DNA of 64,000 nt from assembly GCA_947044405.1 (NCBI GenBank), contig CAMRHE010000013.1:1-64000 (forward strand). The letters are read 5' to 3'. This DNA comes from Leptodactylus fallax. Its lineage: Eukaryota > Chordata > Amphibia > Anura > Leptodactylidae. The notes beneath the pieces were generated by a model that made no database searches, had not been told where the DNA came from, and was given only the letters and a program-made list of their open reading frames with translations. This document shows, in pieces, positions 23,558-34,983 of this stretch. The position numbers and the translations under genes are program-made. How positions within the stretch are numbered: the stretch's first letter is position 1; the number at the start of each line of letters is the position of its first letter.

Positions 23558-24591
23558 TATATTTTTTAAAAGTCACCATATTCTGACACCCGTAACTTTT
23601 TTATACTTCCGTGCCCGGGGATGTATAGGGTGCCTTTTTTTGCGGGACCAGGTGTACTTTTTAGTGATACCATTTTGGGGAATTACTATTGCTTTGATCA
23701 CTTTTTATTCAAATTTTTATCAGAGGCAAAACAGTGAAAAAACGGCGGTTTGGCACTTTTGATTTTTTTTTTTTCCCTCTACGGCGTTTACCGTACAGGA
23801 AAAATATTTTTATAGATTTGTAGACCGGGTGTTTTTGGACACAGGGATACCTAATGTGTATGTATTTCACAGTATTTAATTACTTATATGTGTTCTAGGG
23901 AAAGGGGTGTGATTTGAACTTTTAATATTTTTTTTTTTTCTTATATTTTTGCATTTATTAGACCCCCTAGGGGGTCTTGAACCCCAGGGGGTCTGAACAC
24001 TAATGCAATCACTAATGCAATGCATTACAATGCTAATGCATTGTAATGCATTGCTAAAAAATGGCGCGTCTATTGCAGGCTACATAGAGTAGCCTGCAAT
24101 AGAAGTTGATGAAAGACAGGCCTGGGAGCCTTCACAAGGCTCCTGGCTGTCACAGCAATGGGACGCCGGCCCCTGAGCTTGCTGTATAAAACAGCAGAGA
24201 CCCGGCGGCTATGGCGGCCGCTCGACTCCCAAGCGGCAGCCATCTTTAAACACCCGGCATCCACCGTACTATTACGGCGGATGTCGGGAAAGGGTTAAAT
24301 GTTAAAAAGTGTAAAAGCGAGTGTCAGCACAGTGATTGGTTAAACTTGCAGTTGGTATCCTCTGCTTACCATTCATTTTTCGATAGATATACATGTCACA
24401 TTCACTTAGACATAACTTGGATATAACTTGGAGCTATAAATTTAATAGATTGGTTCATATGAGTCCTAAGAGTGTTCTACACTATGTTTTAAGGCATTTT
24501 TAGGTGTGGTTCATACCATCAACTTGTTTGACCTGAACTAAACCAACCCTAAATAAAACAAATTTTGAAAGGTCCGCCCATCTCTAGATGA

Positions 24592-25452
24592 AGACTACTA
24601 GGTATGGATCCCTGAAAAGCAATGCATCATTGAATGATATGATGGACAAGGACACAGGACATGTCTGGCAGTTGTGGCAACATGAGTGGCAGTACAGTAT
24701 GAAATAATATGATGTACCAGGCTGTAGGACATATCTGGATGAGTGGTGGCAGTGGTGGTAGCTGTGGCAACATGAGTGTCAATATGGCATGGAATAATAT
24801 GATGGACCATGCAGCAAGAGATGACAGTGACAGTTCTATTCAGCGGCATCAGCCATAGTTGTGTAAAAATCCTCATGGATCAATCGCTGATTCATTTTGA
24901 TGAAAGCAATTTTTTCACACTAGCAGTGGAAAGTTTGGTCCTTCTCGGTGGTACAATGCCACTGGCAGCACTGAACACCTAGGCTCCAGCAATGAATGAT
25001 GTCAGAGATGTCTCAGGCCTCAGCGATCATGGGTTACACCGACGCCATTATGTGCCATGACACAGTCATGACCAAGTTGACTAGAGAGGCCCAATCACAG
25101 GCCTAAGCTGTGTCTCATGTCCTTCAAGAGACCTGAAAACAGGCACCAGAGCCCAGCAGAGGTAGCCCAAAATGGTTCTGTCTTTTTCTGATAAAGTCTT
25201 ATGTCTGTGACATCAGAATTATAAGATCTCCTCCTACCACTCATTATTGGCTGAGAGGCTGGAGTGTGATGCCAGAACCACAGCCAGCATCACAGACACG
25301 TGTCTCCTCTGTATTTTCACTGTGCAATGCATGTTGCCATGGCAATTTTAGTTCACTCGAGACAAATCGCCATAGTATTCAGTACTATTAAAAAAAATTT
25401 GGAATATTCTGGTCAAATCTGGCTTGTAACGAATCGATTCCCACATCTCTAA
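24592..25452 (-). mobile_element. Inverted hAT fragment (copy D)
   Basis: The reverse complement of this segment matches the hAT copies around 34000-34500. For instance, AAATCCTCATGGATCA..CGCTGATTCATTTTGA at 24867-24900 mirrors the sequence at 34222-34255. It also holds the conserved CATTATTGGCTGAGAGGCTG block at 25242. One terminus is visible (CCACATCTCTAATC, 25442-25455). The other is lost against copy A, whose end lies only 8 bp away. Confidence 0.65.
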
Positions 25453-25461
25453 TCAGGACCA

Positions 25462-25750
25462 TTTACATATTTATATAAAGACATCATATCCCTTCATAGC
25501 CTTCTCTTCTCTATACTAAATAAATTTCATTTTGATGACCTATCTTTATACCTAACATCTTTCATACCACATATTAATTCGGCTTGCCTTCTCTGAATTT
25601 TCTCCAGCATTCTAAAGACTTTTTTTATGAAATGATGCTCAATACTAGATGGCATATTCAAGAGGCAGTCGCACCAGTGCTTTAGAGAGGGGTAAAATTA
25701 TATTTTCCTCTCTACAAGCCATGCCCTTCTTAATACAGGACAATATTCTG
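25462..25750 (-). pseudogene. CR1/L2-like LINE ORF2 C-terminal fragment
   Basis: Translated on the minus strand it contains LEKIQRRQAELICG and FSIEKRRL followed by LYKYVNG. These are the conserved C-terminal end of CR1/L2-type reverse transcriptase ORFs, where the usual pattern is LEKVQRRAT...FSLEKRRLRGDLI..YK. Stops interrupt it (for instance after DRSSK). It is an old 5'-truncated insertion with no catalytic motif left. Confidence 0.6.
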
Positions 25751-26640
25751 TCAATTTTAGATGCAGCAGACTGGCATTACATACTGTAATTTTTGACCCT
25801 AGCTTTTCAGTTTTATGCACGTGTTTTTCAGTCAAGTATAACACGAGGATGTAGGAAGATGGACAGGGATACTTTATAAGGAGGATTATGAAACACCAAA
25901 AGTTTTGTCCTTATATAGATTTAAGGTGTACAATATCAAAGATTGCTCAATAAATACACAGATGTCAAACTCAACACCGCTATATCCATGGTGAAGTATA
26001 AAATATAAAATTTTTTTAGTAAGACGTTTTATTAGTTATAATTTCTTCAATGATTCCATACAGACATATGGTGTACAATATCAAAGATTGTGCAATAAAT
26101 AGGCAGAGAGACTCCAATGGCAAACTCAACATAGTTATATCCATGGTGATGTATAGAATAATTAATTTTTTAGTAAGACATCTTATTAGTTATGATCCCA
26201 TCACCAATTCCATAAAGACAGAAGTCCCCCAAGATATGGCAACATATTCCTTGACAGCACTCACTTAGATGAATAGGGAATATTTATCTTCATGAAGTAA
26301 ATATACCCACAAACATTGAACACTTTCATACAGATGTATATAATACTTACAAGTCATTTTTAAGTATTATGAAATCTTGCTACAAATATCATAAATGATT
26401 TTAAATCACCTTAAGATCTACGAGATATCCCATAGGATTTGCATCTAAAAAGCCACTCCATCCTCCTTTTGTGAATAATGTTTTCATTTATTCTAGTCCC
26501 CATAGTATAGTTCGTAAAAGCAAAAAAGACAGCTTAAATTGTTAATAACATATTGGAAATTTTCCAAATATTTTTCTACACTTGTCACAGTCTGCTTCTG
26601 AAAATATACTATTTAGTTCATGTATACATTCTGCAATAAA
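25751..26640. other. Intergenic with a local tandem duplication
   Basis: No gene is seen. It contains the diverged 145-bp tandem duplication listed separately. The rest is AT-rich and unremarkable. Confidence 0.5.
25925..26215. repeat. Diverged 145-bp tandem duplication
   Basis: GGTGTACAATATCAAAGATTG starts at 25925 and again at 26070, and the copies stay colinear: CAATAAATA, CAAACTCAACA, TATATCCATGGTGA and TTTTTTAGTAAGAC all recur at the same offset. The copies differ by scattered substitutions, so the duplication is not recent. Confidence 0.85.
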
Positions 26641-28278
26641 CAGTTATGCTAAAAAGTTTACATACCCCGACAGATTTTTTTGTTTTTTTGGCCTTTTTTC
26701 AGAGAATAATAACACAAAAACTTTTTCTCCACTCATGGTTAGTGGTTGGTTGAAGCCATTTATTGTCAAACGTCTGTGTTTTCTCTTTTTAAATCATAAT
26801 GACAACCAAAAACACCAAAATGACCCTGTTCAAAAGTTCACATACCCCAGTTCTTAATACAGTGTATTGCCCCCTCTAACATCAATGACAGCTTGAAGTC
26901 TTTTGTGGTAGTTGTGGATGAGGCTTTTTATTTTTTCAGATGGTAAAACTGCCCATTCTTCTTGGCAAAAAGTCTCCAGTTCCTGTAAATTCCTGGGCCG
27001 TCTTGCATGTACAGCACGCTTCAGATCTCCCCAGAGTGGCTCAATGATATTGATGTCAGGAGACTGAGATGGCCACTCCAGAACCTTCACTTTCTTCTGC
27101 TGTAGCCAATGACAGGTCAACTTGGCCTTGTGTTTTGGATCGTTGTCATGTTGGAACGTCCAAGTGCATCCTATGCGCAGCTTCCTGGCTGATGAGTGCA
27201 AATTTGCCTCCAGTATTTGCTGATAACGTGCTGCATTCATCTTTCCTTCAACTTTGACCAAGTTTCCTGTGCCTTTCAAGCTCACACATCCACACATCAT
27301 CAGTGATCCACCTCCGTGATTTACAGTAGGACTGGTGCTCCTTTCATCATAGGCCTTGTTGACACCTCTCCAAATGTAACAATTATGGTTGTGGCCAAAA
27401 AGTTCGATTTTTGTCTCATCACTCCAAATTACCTTGTTCTAGAAGTTTTGAGGCTTGTCTCTGTGCTGTTTGGCATATTGAAGGCGAGATTCTTTGTGGC
27501 ATGTGCGCAGTAATGGCTTTCTTCTGGCAACTCGACCATGCAGCCCATTTTTCTTCAAGTGCCTCCTTATTGTGCATCTTGAAACAGTCACACCGATAGT
27601 TTTCAGAGAGTCCTGTATTTCAGCTGATGTTATGTATGGGTTTTTCTTCACATCCCGAACAATTTTCCAGGCAGTTGTGGCCGAAATTTTGGCTGGTCTA
27701 CCTGACCGTGGTTTGGTTTTTACAGAGCCCCTGAGTTTCCATTTGTTAATCACAGTTTGAACACTGCTGACTGGCATTATCAATTCCTTGGATATCTTTT
27801 TGTATCCCTTTCCTGTTTTATACAGTTCAACTACCTTTTCCCATAGATCCGTGGACAATTCTTTTGCTTTTCCCATGACTCACAATCCTGAAACGTCAGT
27901 GGCTGGAGGAAAGATGCAACAGCCTGTCTGGATCCTAGAAACTCACTCACCTTTTATGCACACACACTGATTACAAGCAAACAGGTCACAGGTGAGGATG
28001 TTACTTTTAGTAGCCATTCAAACCCCTTTGTGTCAACTTCTGGGCATGTTATCAGGCCAAAATCACCAGGGTATGTGAACTTTTGAACAGGGTCATTTTG
28101 ATGTTTTTGGTTGTCATTATGATTTAAAAAGAGAAAACACAGAAGTTTGACAATAAATGGCTTCGACCAACCACTAACCATGAGTGGAGAAAAAGTTTAT
28201 GTTATCATTCATATTCTCTAAAAAAAGGCCAAAAAAACAAAAATTCTGCTGGGGTATGTAAACTTTTTAGCACAACTG
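26641..28278 (-). mobile_element. Full-length Tc1 element (CAGTTGTGCTAAAAAG family)
   Basis: The right end CTTTTTAGCACAACTG precedes TA (28279-28280). The left end CAGTTATGCTAAAAAG follows AA, a decayed TA. Length is 1638 bp, with long inverted repeats including the GACAACCAAAAACACC block on both sides. The transposase is on the minus strand. Confidence 0.95.
26854..27876 (-). pseudogene. Tc1 transposase, full length with one in-frame stop (DD34E)
   Basis: Start ATG 27876 (MGKAKELSTDLWEKVVELYK), stop at 26854, 341 codons with the terminator. One defect is visible: TAG at codon 146 (27441-27439) in the segment FxNKVIWSDE, where the family usually has Trp. The frame is the same on both sides. 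The helix-turn-helix region, GRPAKIS hook, VARRKPLL box, first Asp (IWSDETKIELF), second Asp (QHDNDPKH) and Glu (IIEPLW) are all present. I count 34 residues between the last two. The reading frame is otherwise open, suggesting a relatively young inactivation. Confidence 0.93.
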
Positions 28279-30100
28279 TAGATTATTTAATAGAATTATA
28301 GGTTCAATGATTTTTAGTCATCGTTAAATAGATTATTTGACTATTATTGAAAATGAGCTTGTGTGAAGTGCAATGGTAGTGAATATACTGACAGTGTTAT
28401 TATGATGTTATGTGCTCTACTTTGGCGCATTGAGTTCCTTTTTGCTCCTCTGATGTACACAGATATTTCTGTAAGACCAGGAGGACAAACTCACAATACA
28501 TGTCTAGTAAAACCTCATGTTGTCATCGGCATTTTCCTGGCATTAATATTGTTAATATGGAGCATCTTTGATGCATGGCCCTTTCTTGCGCCAAAGTTGA
28601 GCAACACTGTTTATTCTACGCCTAACTCAGTGCAGAGCAGGGACACCTCAGCCTAACAAATTGATTACAACTCATGCCATAAAACTGGCTTGAGCTACAC
28701 ATGAAATCTATACAATTTCCTGACTGGTGTAGATTTCAATTCTGGCACAGGGGAGTGCACCTGACTGCTGGTAGAAATACCAGTCTTAATAAGCAGAGAG
28801 GAGGTTAGTGCTCCAGAGGAGTGCACATTACTTTACAATAAAGTTGTCAGCAAATGTATTATTTTTATTGTATTTGTTACACAAATCTGTCTTCTCAAAT
28901 TTGTAATATATATTGGCTCTAGAATTGTCTGTGCTATATGACATTTCTTTTATGATCAGGCTATACTGTAACTACTGTATTTTAACATGCAGTATGTGTG
29001 CATAATGTCTATGTATTGAAGTATATGGAGTATGTGTGCTTATTATGTAGCTGTATATGTGTATACAGTATAAGAGTAGTATTTGTATATAGTATGTTGG
29101 TACTCTTTAAATATATGCTAAAGCTATACTACTTCTTTGTACAATAGATCAGGTCTGTAAGCCAGGAAATATGCTGACATATACCTCCAAATGAAAACTG
29201 CACCATATCTTGGTGTGATATGCAGAGGAATACATCATCTATAGCAGGGATACTAAACTGGAGGACTGTGGCTGCCAGCTGTCTGGACTCCTGCCACTAG
29301 GCCCTTTCAATATGAAAGCGTTCCCCACACAGTATAAAGCTCCTTATTACCCCACACAAAGTATAATGTCACAATAGTGCAACCCACACAGTATAATACC
29401 ACATTAGTGCCCCCACACAGTATAATACCATGCTAATACTCCGACACACAGTATAAGGTTCCTTAGTTCTCCCTTACTAGTTAATGACATTGACCCCTTC
29501 GACTCCATTTGACCAGGGGAAGTTTAATTAAAATGAAATACTTTCAGTGGATGTTTTCAGCTACTGTTCAGCTCGAACCTTTACCTGATGACATACCCTG
29601 GTCAATAGACCCTTGCTAAAAGTAGTTGAGTACCCCTGATCTATAGAATCTTATTGAAAAACGTATATCCTGCATATGTTTTTAACTGTAGTTGGAAATT
29701 AGCTTGGTAGCAGCAGCAGAGGGGGTCCAAACAGTCAGAGACAGGGACACAGCGTCTTGTGAAAACAGGGTTTTGCCCTAGTGTTTTTATTTTGAAAACA
29801 ATAAACAAATAAAATACAGCCTTAACTTCAGGCACAGAATACAAACACAAACCTGCTCAGCTGAGCTCTAACTAAACAAAAATTCCTTACTACCAGCCAC
29901 TCAGGAAAACAAAACATAAACAACAAGTTTCCTCACCAGATTTCTGCACAGACCCAGAAACGTCCTATCTCTCTCAAGGTCTGCCCAGTAGTGCAGGTTA
30001 AGGTAAACTGAATACCTGTACAGTATTCTAGACCAGAAAAACCATCCTAAGACAACTAAGGCTTTTCTGATCCAGCTTTCCCTGAATGATCGCCATACAT
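28279..30100. other. Intergenic with repeat scraps
   Basis: Contains an open frame at 28363-28656 without recognisable domains, which I do not call a gene. A minisatellite-like array lies at 29325-29470 and a repeat-like segment at about 29500-29640. The remainder to the Tc1 at 30102 is featureless. Confidence 0.45.
29325..29470. repeat. Short minisatellite, CACACAGTATAA core
   Basis: CCACACAGTATAA recurs at about 33-40-bp spacing (29333, 29389, 29414 and 29448, with a variant at 29354). Unit content resembles the arrays at 1825-2290 and 59160-59310 (CACAGTATAAT/CACAATATAAT). Confidence 0.7.
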
Positions 30101-30101
30101 A

Positions 30102-31678
30102 CAGTGGGGAAAAAAAGTATTTAGTCAGCCACCAATTGTGCAAGTTCTCCCACTTTAAAAGATAAGAGAGGCCTGTAATTGACATCATAGGTACACCTCA
30201 ACTATGAGAGACAAAATGAGAAAACAAATCCAGAAAATCACATTGTCTGATTTTTTAAGAATTTGTTTGCAAATTTTGGTGGAAAATAAGTATTTGGTCA
30301 CCTACAAAAAAGCAAGATTTCTGGCTCTCACAGACCTGTAACTTTTTCTTTAAGAGGCTCCTCTGTCCTCCACTCATTACCTGTAGTAATGGCACCTGTT
30401 TCAAATTGTTATCAGTATAAAAGATACCTGTCCACAACCTCAAACAGTCACACTCCAAACTCCACTATGGTGAAGACCAAAGAGCTGTGGAAGGACACCA
30501 GAAACAAAATTGTAGACCTGTACCAGGCTGGGAAGACTGAATCTGCAATAGGCAAGCAGCTTGGTGTGAAGAAATCAACTGTGGGAGCAATAATTAGAAA
30601 ATAGAAGACATACAAGACCTCTGATAATCTCCCTCGATCAGGGGCTCCACGCAAGATCTCACCCCGTGGGGTCAAAATGATCACAAGAACGGTGAGCAAA
30701 AATCCCAGAACCACACGGGGGGACCTAGTGAATGACCTGCAGAAAGCTGGGACTAACGTAACAAAGGCTACTGTCAGTAACACACTACATCGCCAGGGAC
30801 TCAGATCCTGCAGTGCCAGACGTGTCCCCCCTGCTTAAGCCAATACATATCCGGGCCCATCTAAAGTTTGCTAGAGAGCATTTGCATGTTCCAGAAGAGT
30901 ATTGGGATAATGTCCTATGGTCAGATGAAACCAAAGTAGAACTGTTTGGTACAAACACAACTCGTCGTGTTTGAAGGAGAGTGAATGCTGAGTTGCATCC
31001 AAAGAACACCATACCTACTGTGAAGCATGGGGGTGGCAACATCATGCTTTGGGGCTGTTTCGTGTACATGAAACAATGAATGGGGCCATGTATCGTGAGA
31101 TTTTGAGTGCAAATCTCCTTCCATCAGCAAGGGCTTTGAAGATGAAATGTGGCTGGGTCTTTCAGCATGACAATGATCCCAAGCACCCCACCAGGGCAAT
31201 GAAGGAGTGGCTTTGTAAGAAGCATTTCAAGGTCCTGGAGTGGCCTAGCCAGTCTCCAGATCTCAACCCCATAGAAAACCTTTGGAGGAAGTTGAAAGTC
31301 CGTGTTGCCCAGCGACAGCCCCAAAACATCACTGCTCTAGAGGAGATCTACATGGAGGAATGGGCCAACATACCAGCAACAGTGTGTGCCAACCTTGTGA
31401 AGACTTACAGAAAACGTTTGACCTTTGTCATTGCCAACAAAGGATATATAACAAAGTATTGAGATGAACTTTTATTATTGACGAAATACTTATTTTCCAC
31501 CATAATTTGCAAATAAATTCTTTAAAAATCAGACAGTGTGATTTTCTGGATTTTTTTTTCTCATTTTGTCTCTCATAGTTGAAGTCTACCTATGATGTCA
31601 ATTATAGGCCTCTCTCGTCTTTTTAAGTGGGAGAACTTGCACAATTGGTGGCTGACTAAATACTTTTTTTCCCCACTG
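30102..31678 (+). mobile_element. Full-length Tc1 element (CAGTGGGGAAAAAAAG family)
   Basis: Ends CAGTGGGGAAAAAAAGTATT and its complement at 31659-31678. TA lies at 30100-30101 and 31679-31680. Length is 1577 bp. Another Tc1 of a different family begins only 11 bp downstream. Confidence 0.95.
30467..31462 (+). pseudogene. Tc1 transposase pseudogene
   Basis: Start ATG 30467 ([20 protein letters not shown]), terminator 31460-31462 (KGYITKY end). Defects: TAG at 30602-30604 where the family has Trp; one extra C in the run near 30823 (frameshift); a TGA at about 30972 where Trp is expected (RRVWRR); and loss of sequence near 31064 that restores the original frame. First Asp (LWSDETKVELF, about 30917), second Asp (QHDNDPKHP, about 31168) and Glu (PIENLWRKL) are present. 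About 332 codons, normal for the family. Confidence 0.9.
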
Positions 31679-31689
31679 TAGGTGAGGTA

Positions 31690-33318
31690 CAGTGCCTTGC
31701 GAAAGTATTCGGCCCCCTTGAACTTTTCAACCTTTTGCCACATTTCAGGCTTCAAACATAAGGATATAAAATTTTAATTTTTTGGTGAAGAATTAACAAC
31801 AAGTGGGACACAATTGTGAAGTGGAACGAAATTTATTGGTTATTTTAAACTTTTGTAAAAAATAAAAAACGGAAAAGTGGGGCGTGCAATATTATTCGGC
31901 CCCTTTACTTTCAGTGCAGCAAACTCACTCCAGAAGTTCAGTGAGGATCTCTGAATGATCCAATGTTGTCCTAAATGACTGATGATGATAAATATAATCT
32001 ACCTGTGTGTAATCAAGTCTACGTATAAATGCACCTGCTCTCTGATAGTCTCAGGGTTCTGTTTAAAGCGCAGAGGGCATCATGAAGACAAAGGAACACA
32101 CCAGGCAGGTTCGTGATACTGTTGTGGAGAAGTTTAAAGCCGGATTTGGATACAAAAAGATTTCCCAAACTTTAAACATCCCAAGGAGCACTGTGCAAGC
32201 GATCATATTGAAATGGAAGGAGTATCAAACCACTGCAAATCTACCAAGACCCGGCCGTCCCTCTAAACTTTCATCTCAAACAAGGAGAAGACTGATCAGA
32301 GATGCAGCCAAAAGGCCCATGATCACTCTGGATGAACTGCAGAGATCTACAGCTGAGGTGGGAGAGTCTGTCCATAGGACAACAATCAGTCGTACACTGC
32401 ACAAATCTGGCCTTTATGGAAGAGTGGCAAGAAGAAAGCCATTTCTCAAAGATATCCATAAAAAGTCTCATTTAAAGTTTGCCACAAGCCACCTGGGAGA
32501 CACACCAAACATGTGGAAAAAGGTGTTCTGGTCAGATGAAACCAAAATCGAACTTTTTGGCCACAATGCAAAATGATATGTTTGGCGTAAAAGCAACACA
32601 GCTCATCACCCTGAACACACCATCCCCACTGTCAAACATGGTGGTGGCAGCATCATGGTTTGGGCCTGCTTTTCTTCAGCAGGGACAGGGAAGATGGTTA
32701 AAATTGATGAGAAGATGGATGGAGCCAAATACAGGACCATTCTGGAAGAAAACCTGTTGGAGTCTGCAAAAGACCTGAGACTGGGACGGAGATTTATCTT
32801 CCAACAAGACAATGATCCCAAACATAAAGCAAAATCTACAATGGAATGGTTCACAAATAAACGTATCCAGGTGTTAGAATGGCCAAGTCAAAGTCCAGAC
32901 CTGAATCCATTCGAGAATCTGTGGAAAGAGCTGAAAACTGCTGTTCACAAACGCTCTCCATCCAACCTTACTGAGGTTGAGCTGTTTTCCAAGGAAGAAT
33001 GGCCAAGAATTTCACTCTCTCGATGTGCAAAACTAATAGAGACATACCCCAAGCGACTTGCAGCTGTAATCGCAGCAAAAGGTGGCGCTACAAAGTATTA
33101 ACTTAAGGAGGCTGAATAATTTGGCACGCCCCACTTTTCAGTTTTTTATTTTTTACAAAAGTTTAAAATACCCAATAAATTTCGTTCCACTTCACGATTG
33201 TGTCCCACTTGTTGATTCTTCACCAAAAAATTAAAATTTTATATCCTTATGTTTGAAGCCTGAAATGTGGCAAAAGGTTGAAAAGTTCAAGGGGGCCGAA
33301 TACTTTCGCAAGGCACTG
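31690..33318 (+). mobile_element. Full-length Tc1 element (CAGTGCCTTGCGAAAG family)
   Basis: Both termini are complete: CAGTGCCTTGCGAAAG (31690) and its complement ending 33318, flanked by TA (31688-31689, 33319-33320). Length is 1629 bp with about 200-bp terminal repeats. Related to the copies at 21394-23557 and in opposite orientation to them. Confidence 0.97.
32082..33101 (+). pseudogene. Tc1 transposase, full length with one in-frame stop (DD34E)
   Basis: Start ATG 32082 (MKTKEHTRQVRDTVVEKF), terminator 33099-33101; 340 codons. The only visible break is TGA at codon 165 (32574-32576), where the relative at 21610-22629 has Arg (CGA). This fits decay of a CpG. First Asp (FWSDETKIELF), second Asp ([10 protein letters not shown]) and Glu (PFENLW) are present. 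The usual Ile before the Glu is Phe. The two relatives in this window carry different stops (codon 165 here, codon 241 there), so they decayed independently. Confidence 0.94.
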
Positions 33319-33484
33319 TACCTGGGAAAGATATAGTGACTTTCCAGCACCCTGCCTGTCACCTTCCCAAACTGTATACCTTTCTATGAAATTGTGTACT
33401 CAACAATACACTATTACATACACCACCCAAGGCCCCTCAGGGGCCCCCCACTGAATGGATACCCACGAAATTTCCTACCCTCTG

Positions 33485-33665
33485 GGGGGGGGGGATTTCC
33501 CCAGAAAAAAAAAAAAGAAAAGAGAAAAAAAACAATTATTAAAAAAAAAAAAAAAAAAAAAAATAAAAAAAAAATTATTGAATAAAAAAAAAAAAAAAAA
33601 AAAGAGATACATCAAAAAAAAAAAAAAAAAAAAAAAATTGAAAATAAAAAAAAAAAAGAAAAACA
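33485..33665. repeat. Low-complexity G run and A-rich tract
   Basis: A run of G (33484-33493) is followed by long A homopolymers broken by single other bases up to about 33665. The Lys-rich and Phe-rich ORFs here are artefacts. It sits beside a hAT fragment whose left end is missing, so it may mark the breakpoint or an assembly-difficult site. Confidence 0.85.
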
Positions 33666-33685
33666 TGAATAAAAACGCTGGTATT

Positions 33686-34983
33686 ATCTGACATCACCTG
33701 ACAGCCTCTCAGCCAATAATGAGTGGAGAGACCTTATGGGGCTGATGTCACAGTCAGAATATAATTTTCTTTTCAAGGATTAGAAAAGCCATTCTATGAA
33801 AAAGAACATTAGGAGACACACATGGTATTTATCACTGCATGATCCAAAGCAATTGCTGTATTTTCTACGAGAAAACAGCAGCAATACTTGCAATAGTACT
33901 ACATAATAATAAGAGGAGAAGTAGAACAAAGTTTAGTTAGATTGAATCTATTATAGACAGAAAAATCACAGAAGTGGAACGTGGGAGAATTTCTGCACTG
34001 TGCTGTGAGCTTTTGACCAGACAGAATTACACAGACACTCGACAGTTAACCATTTCATTGCCAATAATATAATTTTGTTAAGTCATTTTTGCAATACGGC
34101 ATTTTGATCAGTGACTGTCCACAGAGTATCTTGCACTATTTTTTGCTGACAAAGCCAGACTGGTTAGTGAAAAATCTTTTGTTAAGGGTGTTCAGTGCTG
34201 CCGATAAAAAATAACTTTCGTCAAAATGAATCAGGCATGGATCAGTGAGGATTTTCACACATCTCCGCCTGATGGCTCAGAAAAGAGCTGCCACTGTCTC
34301 CCAGTATCATGTTCAATTTACTGTACTGATAATGTTGTCTGCTACTCCTAAATAACCCGACATCATCTCATGCAAGCCCGGTACATTATATTATTCCTTG
34401 ACTTACCACCACACAGCCAGACATAACTTGCAGCCTGGTACATCACATTATTCCATGCTGTACTGTCAGTGGTTGCCACAGCTACCACTGCCACTACTCA
34501 GCCAGACATGACCTGTGGCCTGGTCCATCACATTCTACTATACCACACTGTAGGTGCAACAGTGTTGGCATAAAAAAAATAAAGTTATATTGAAAAAAGG
34601 TCCCCATTTGTTTTTTGCAATATAATCGACATGTGTGTCTAAAAAAAACCATGTGCAAGCACCTTTTTCCCTAATAAAAGTGTACATTTTCTAACATTTT
34701 AAATGTTAAAATACATAAAAGCGAGTGTCAGTGCAGTGTATAAACTAGCAATCCACTGCTTACAATCAGTTTTTCCTGTAGACATGTCACTATCATTTTC
34801 ACTTAACTTCGGCTTTGTTTGCGTTAGAGAGCTAGAAGTTGGATAGATAGGTTCCTAAGAGCCCTGACAGTGTCATATACTATGTTTTAAGCCAATTTAA
34901 GCTTGAACTTATTCAACCTGAAACAAAGCTTTGGACCGAACCCCAAAAACCTGAAACAAATCTTGAGAGGATCGCCCATGTCT
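33686..34983 (+). mobile_element. hAT-type element fragment (copy B)
   Basis: Holds the CCTGACAGCCTCTCAGCCAA block also found in copy A near 20440. The 3' part from about 34200 (ATCAGTGAGGATTTTCACAC, GCCATTTGCAATATAATCGACATGTG-type blocks) ends at GGATCGCCCATGTCT. It includes the uninterrupted site ACATTTTAAATGTTAAAA (34692) that is split by element Y in copy A. The left terminus and the transposase are missing. Confidence 0.75.

Larger units (their letters stand above)
21008..24298 (+). mobile_element. TTAA-bounded element Y with nested Tc1 block
   Basis: Left end TTAACCCCTTCCTGCCG (21008), right end CGGGAAAGGGTTAA (24298): inverted ends with TTAA on each side. Removing it joins GCATTTTAA to ATGTTAAA, which reproduces the uninterrupted sequence at 34692-34707 and 54034-54047 in the other hAT copies. 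The body is T-rich with conserved blocks shared with 43255-44018 (for example GTAGACCGGG(C/T)GTTTTTGGACAC). No transposase is readable. Confidence 0.85.
20255..24583 (+). mobile_element. hAT-type element copy A, carrying element Y
   Basis: Starts AGATGGGCGATCC and ends GGTCCGCCCATCT. The flanking octamers TTAGATGG (20247-20254) and CTAGATGA (24584-24591) agree at six of eight positions, consistent with an aged hAT duplication. The left part (20255-21007) and right part (24299-24583) match other hAT copies at 34000-34983 and 53800-54330. No transposase remains. Element Y occupies 21008-24298. Confidence 0.8.

Noticed and set aside
28363..28656. 97-codon ORF with a hydrophobic stretch (VVIGIFLALILLIWSIF)
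   Set aside because: A single possible membrane segment, but no homologous motif, splice context or neighbour supports a gene. An ORF of this length is expected by chance in 64 kb.
33394..33691. Lys-rich and Phe-rich ORFs
   Set aside because: Translation of the poly-A tract; no complexity or conserved motif.
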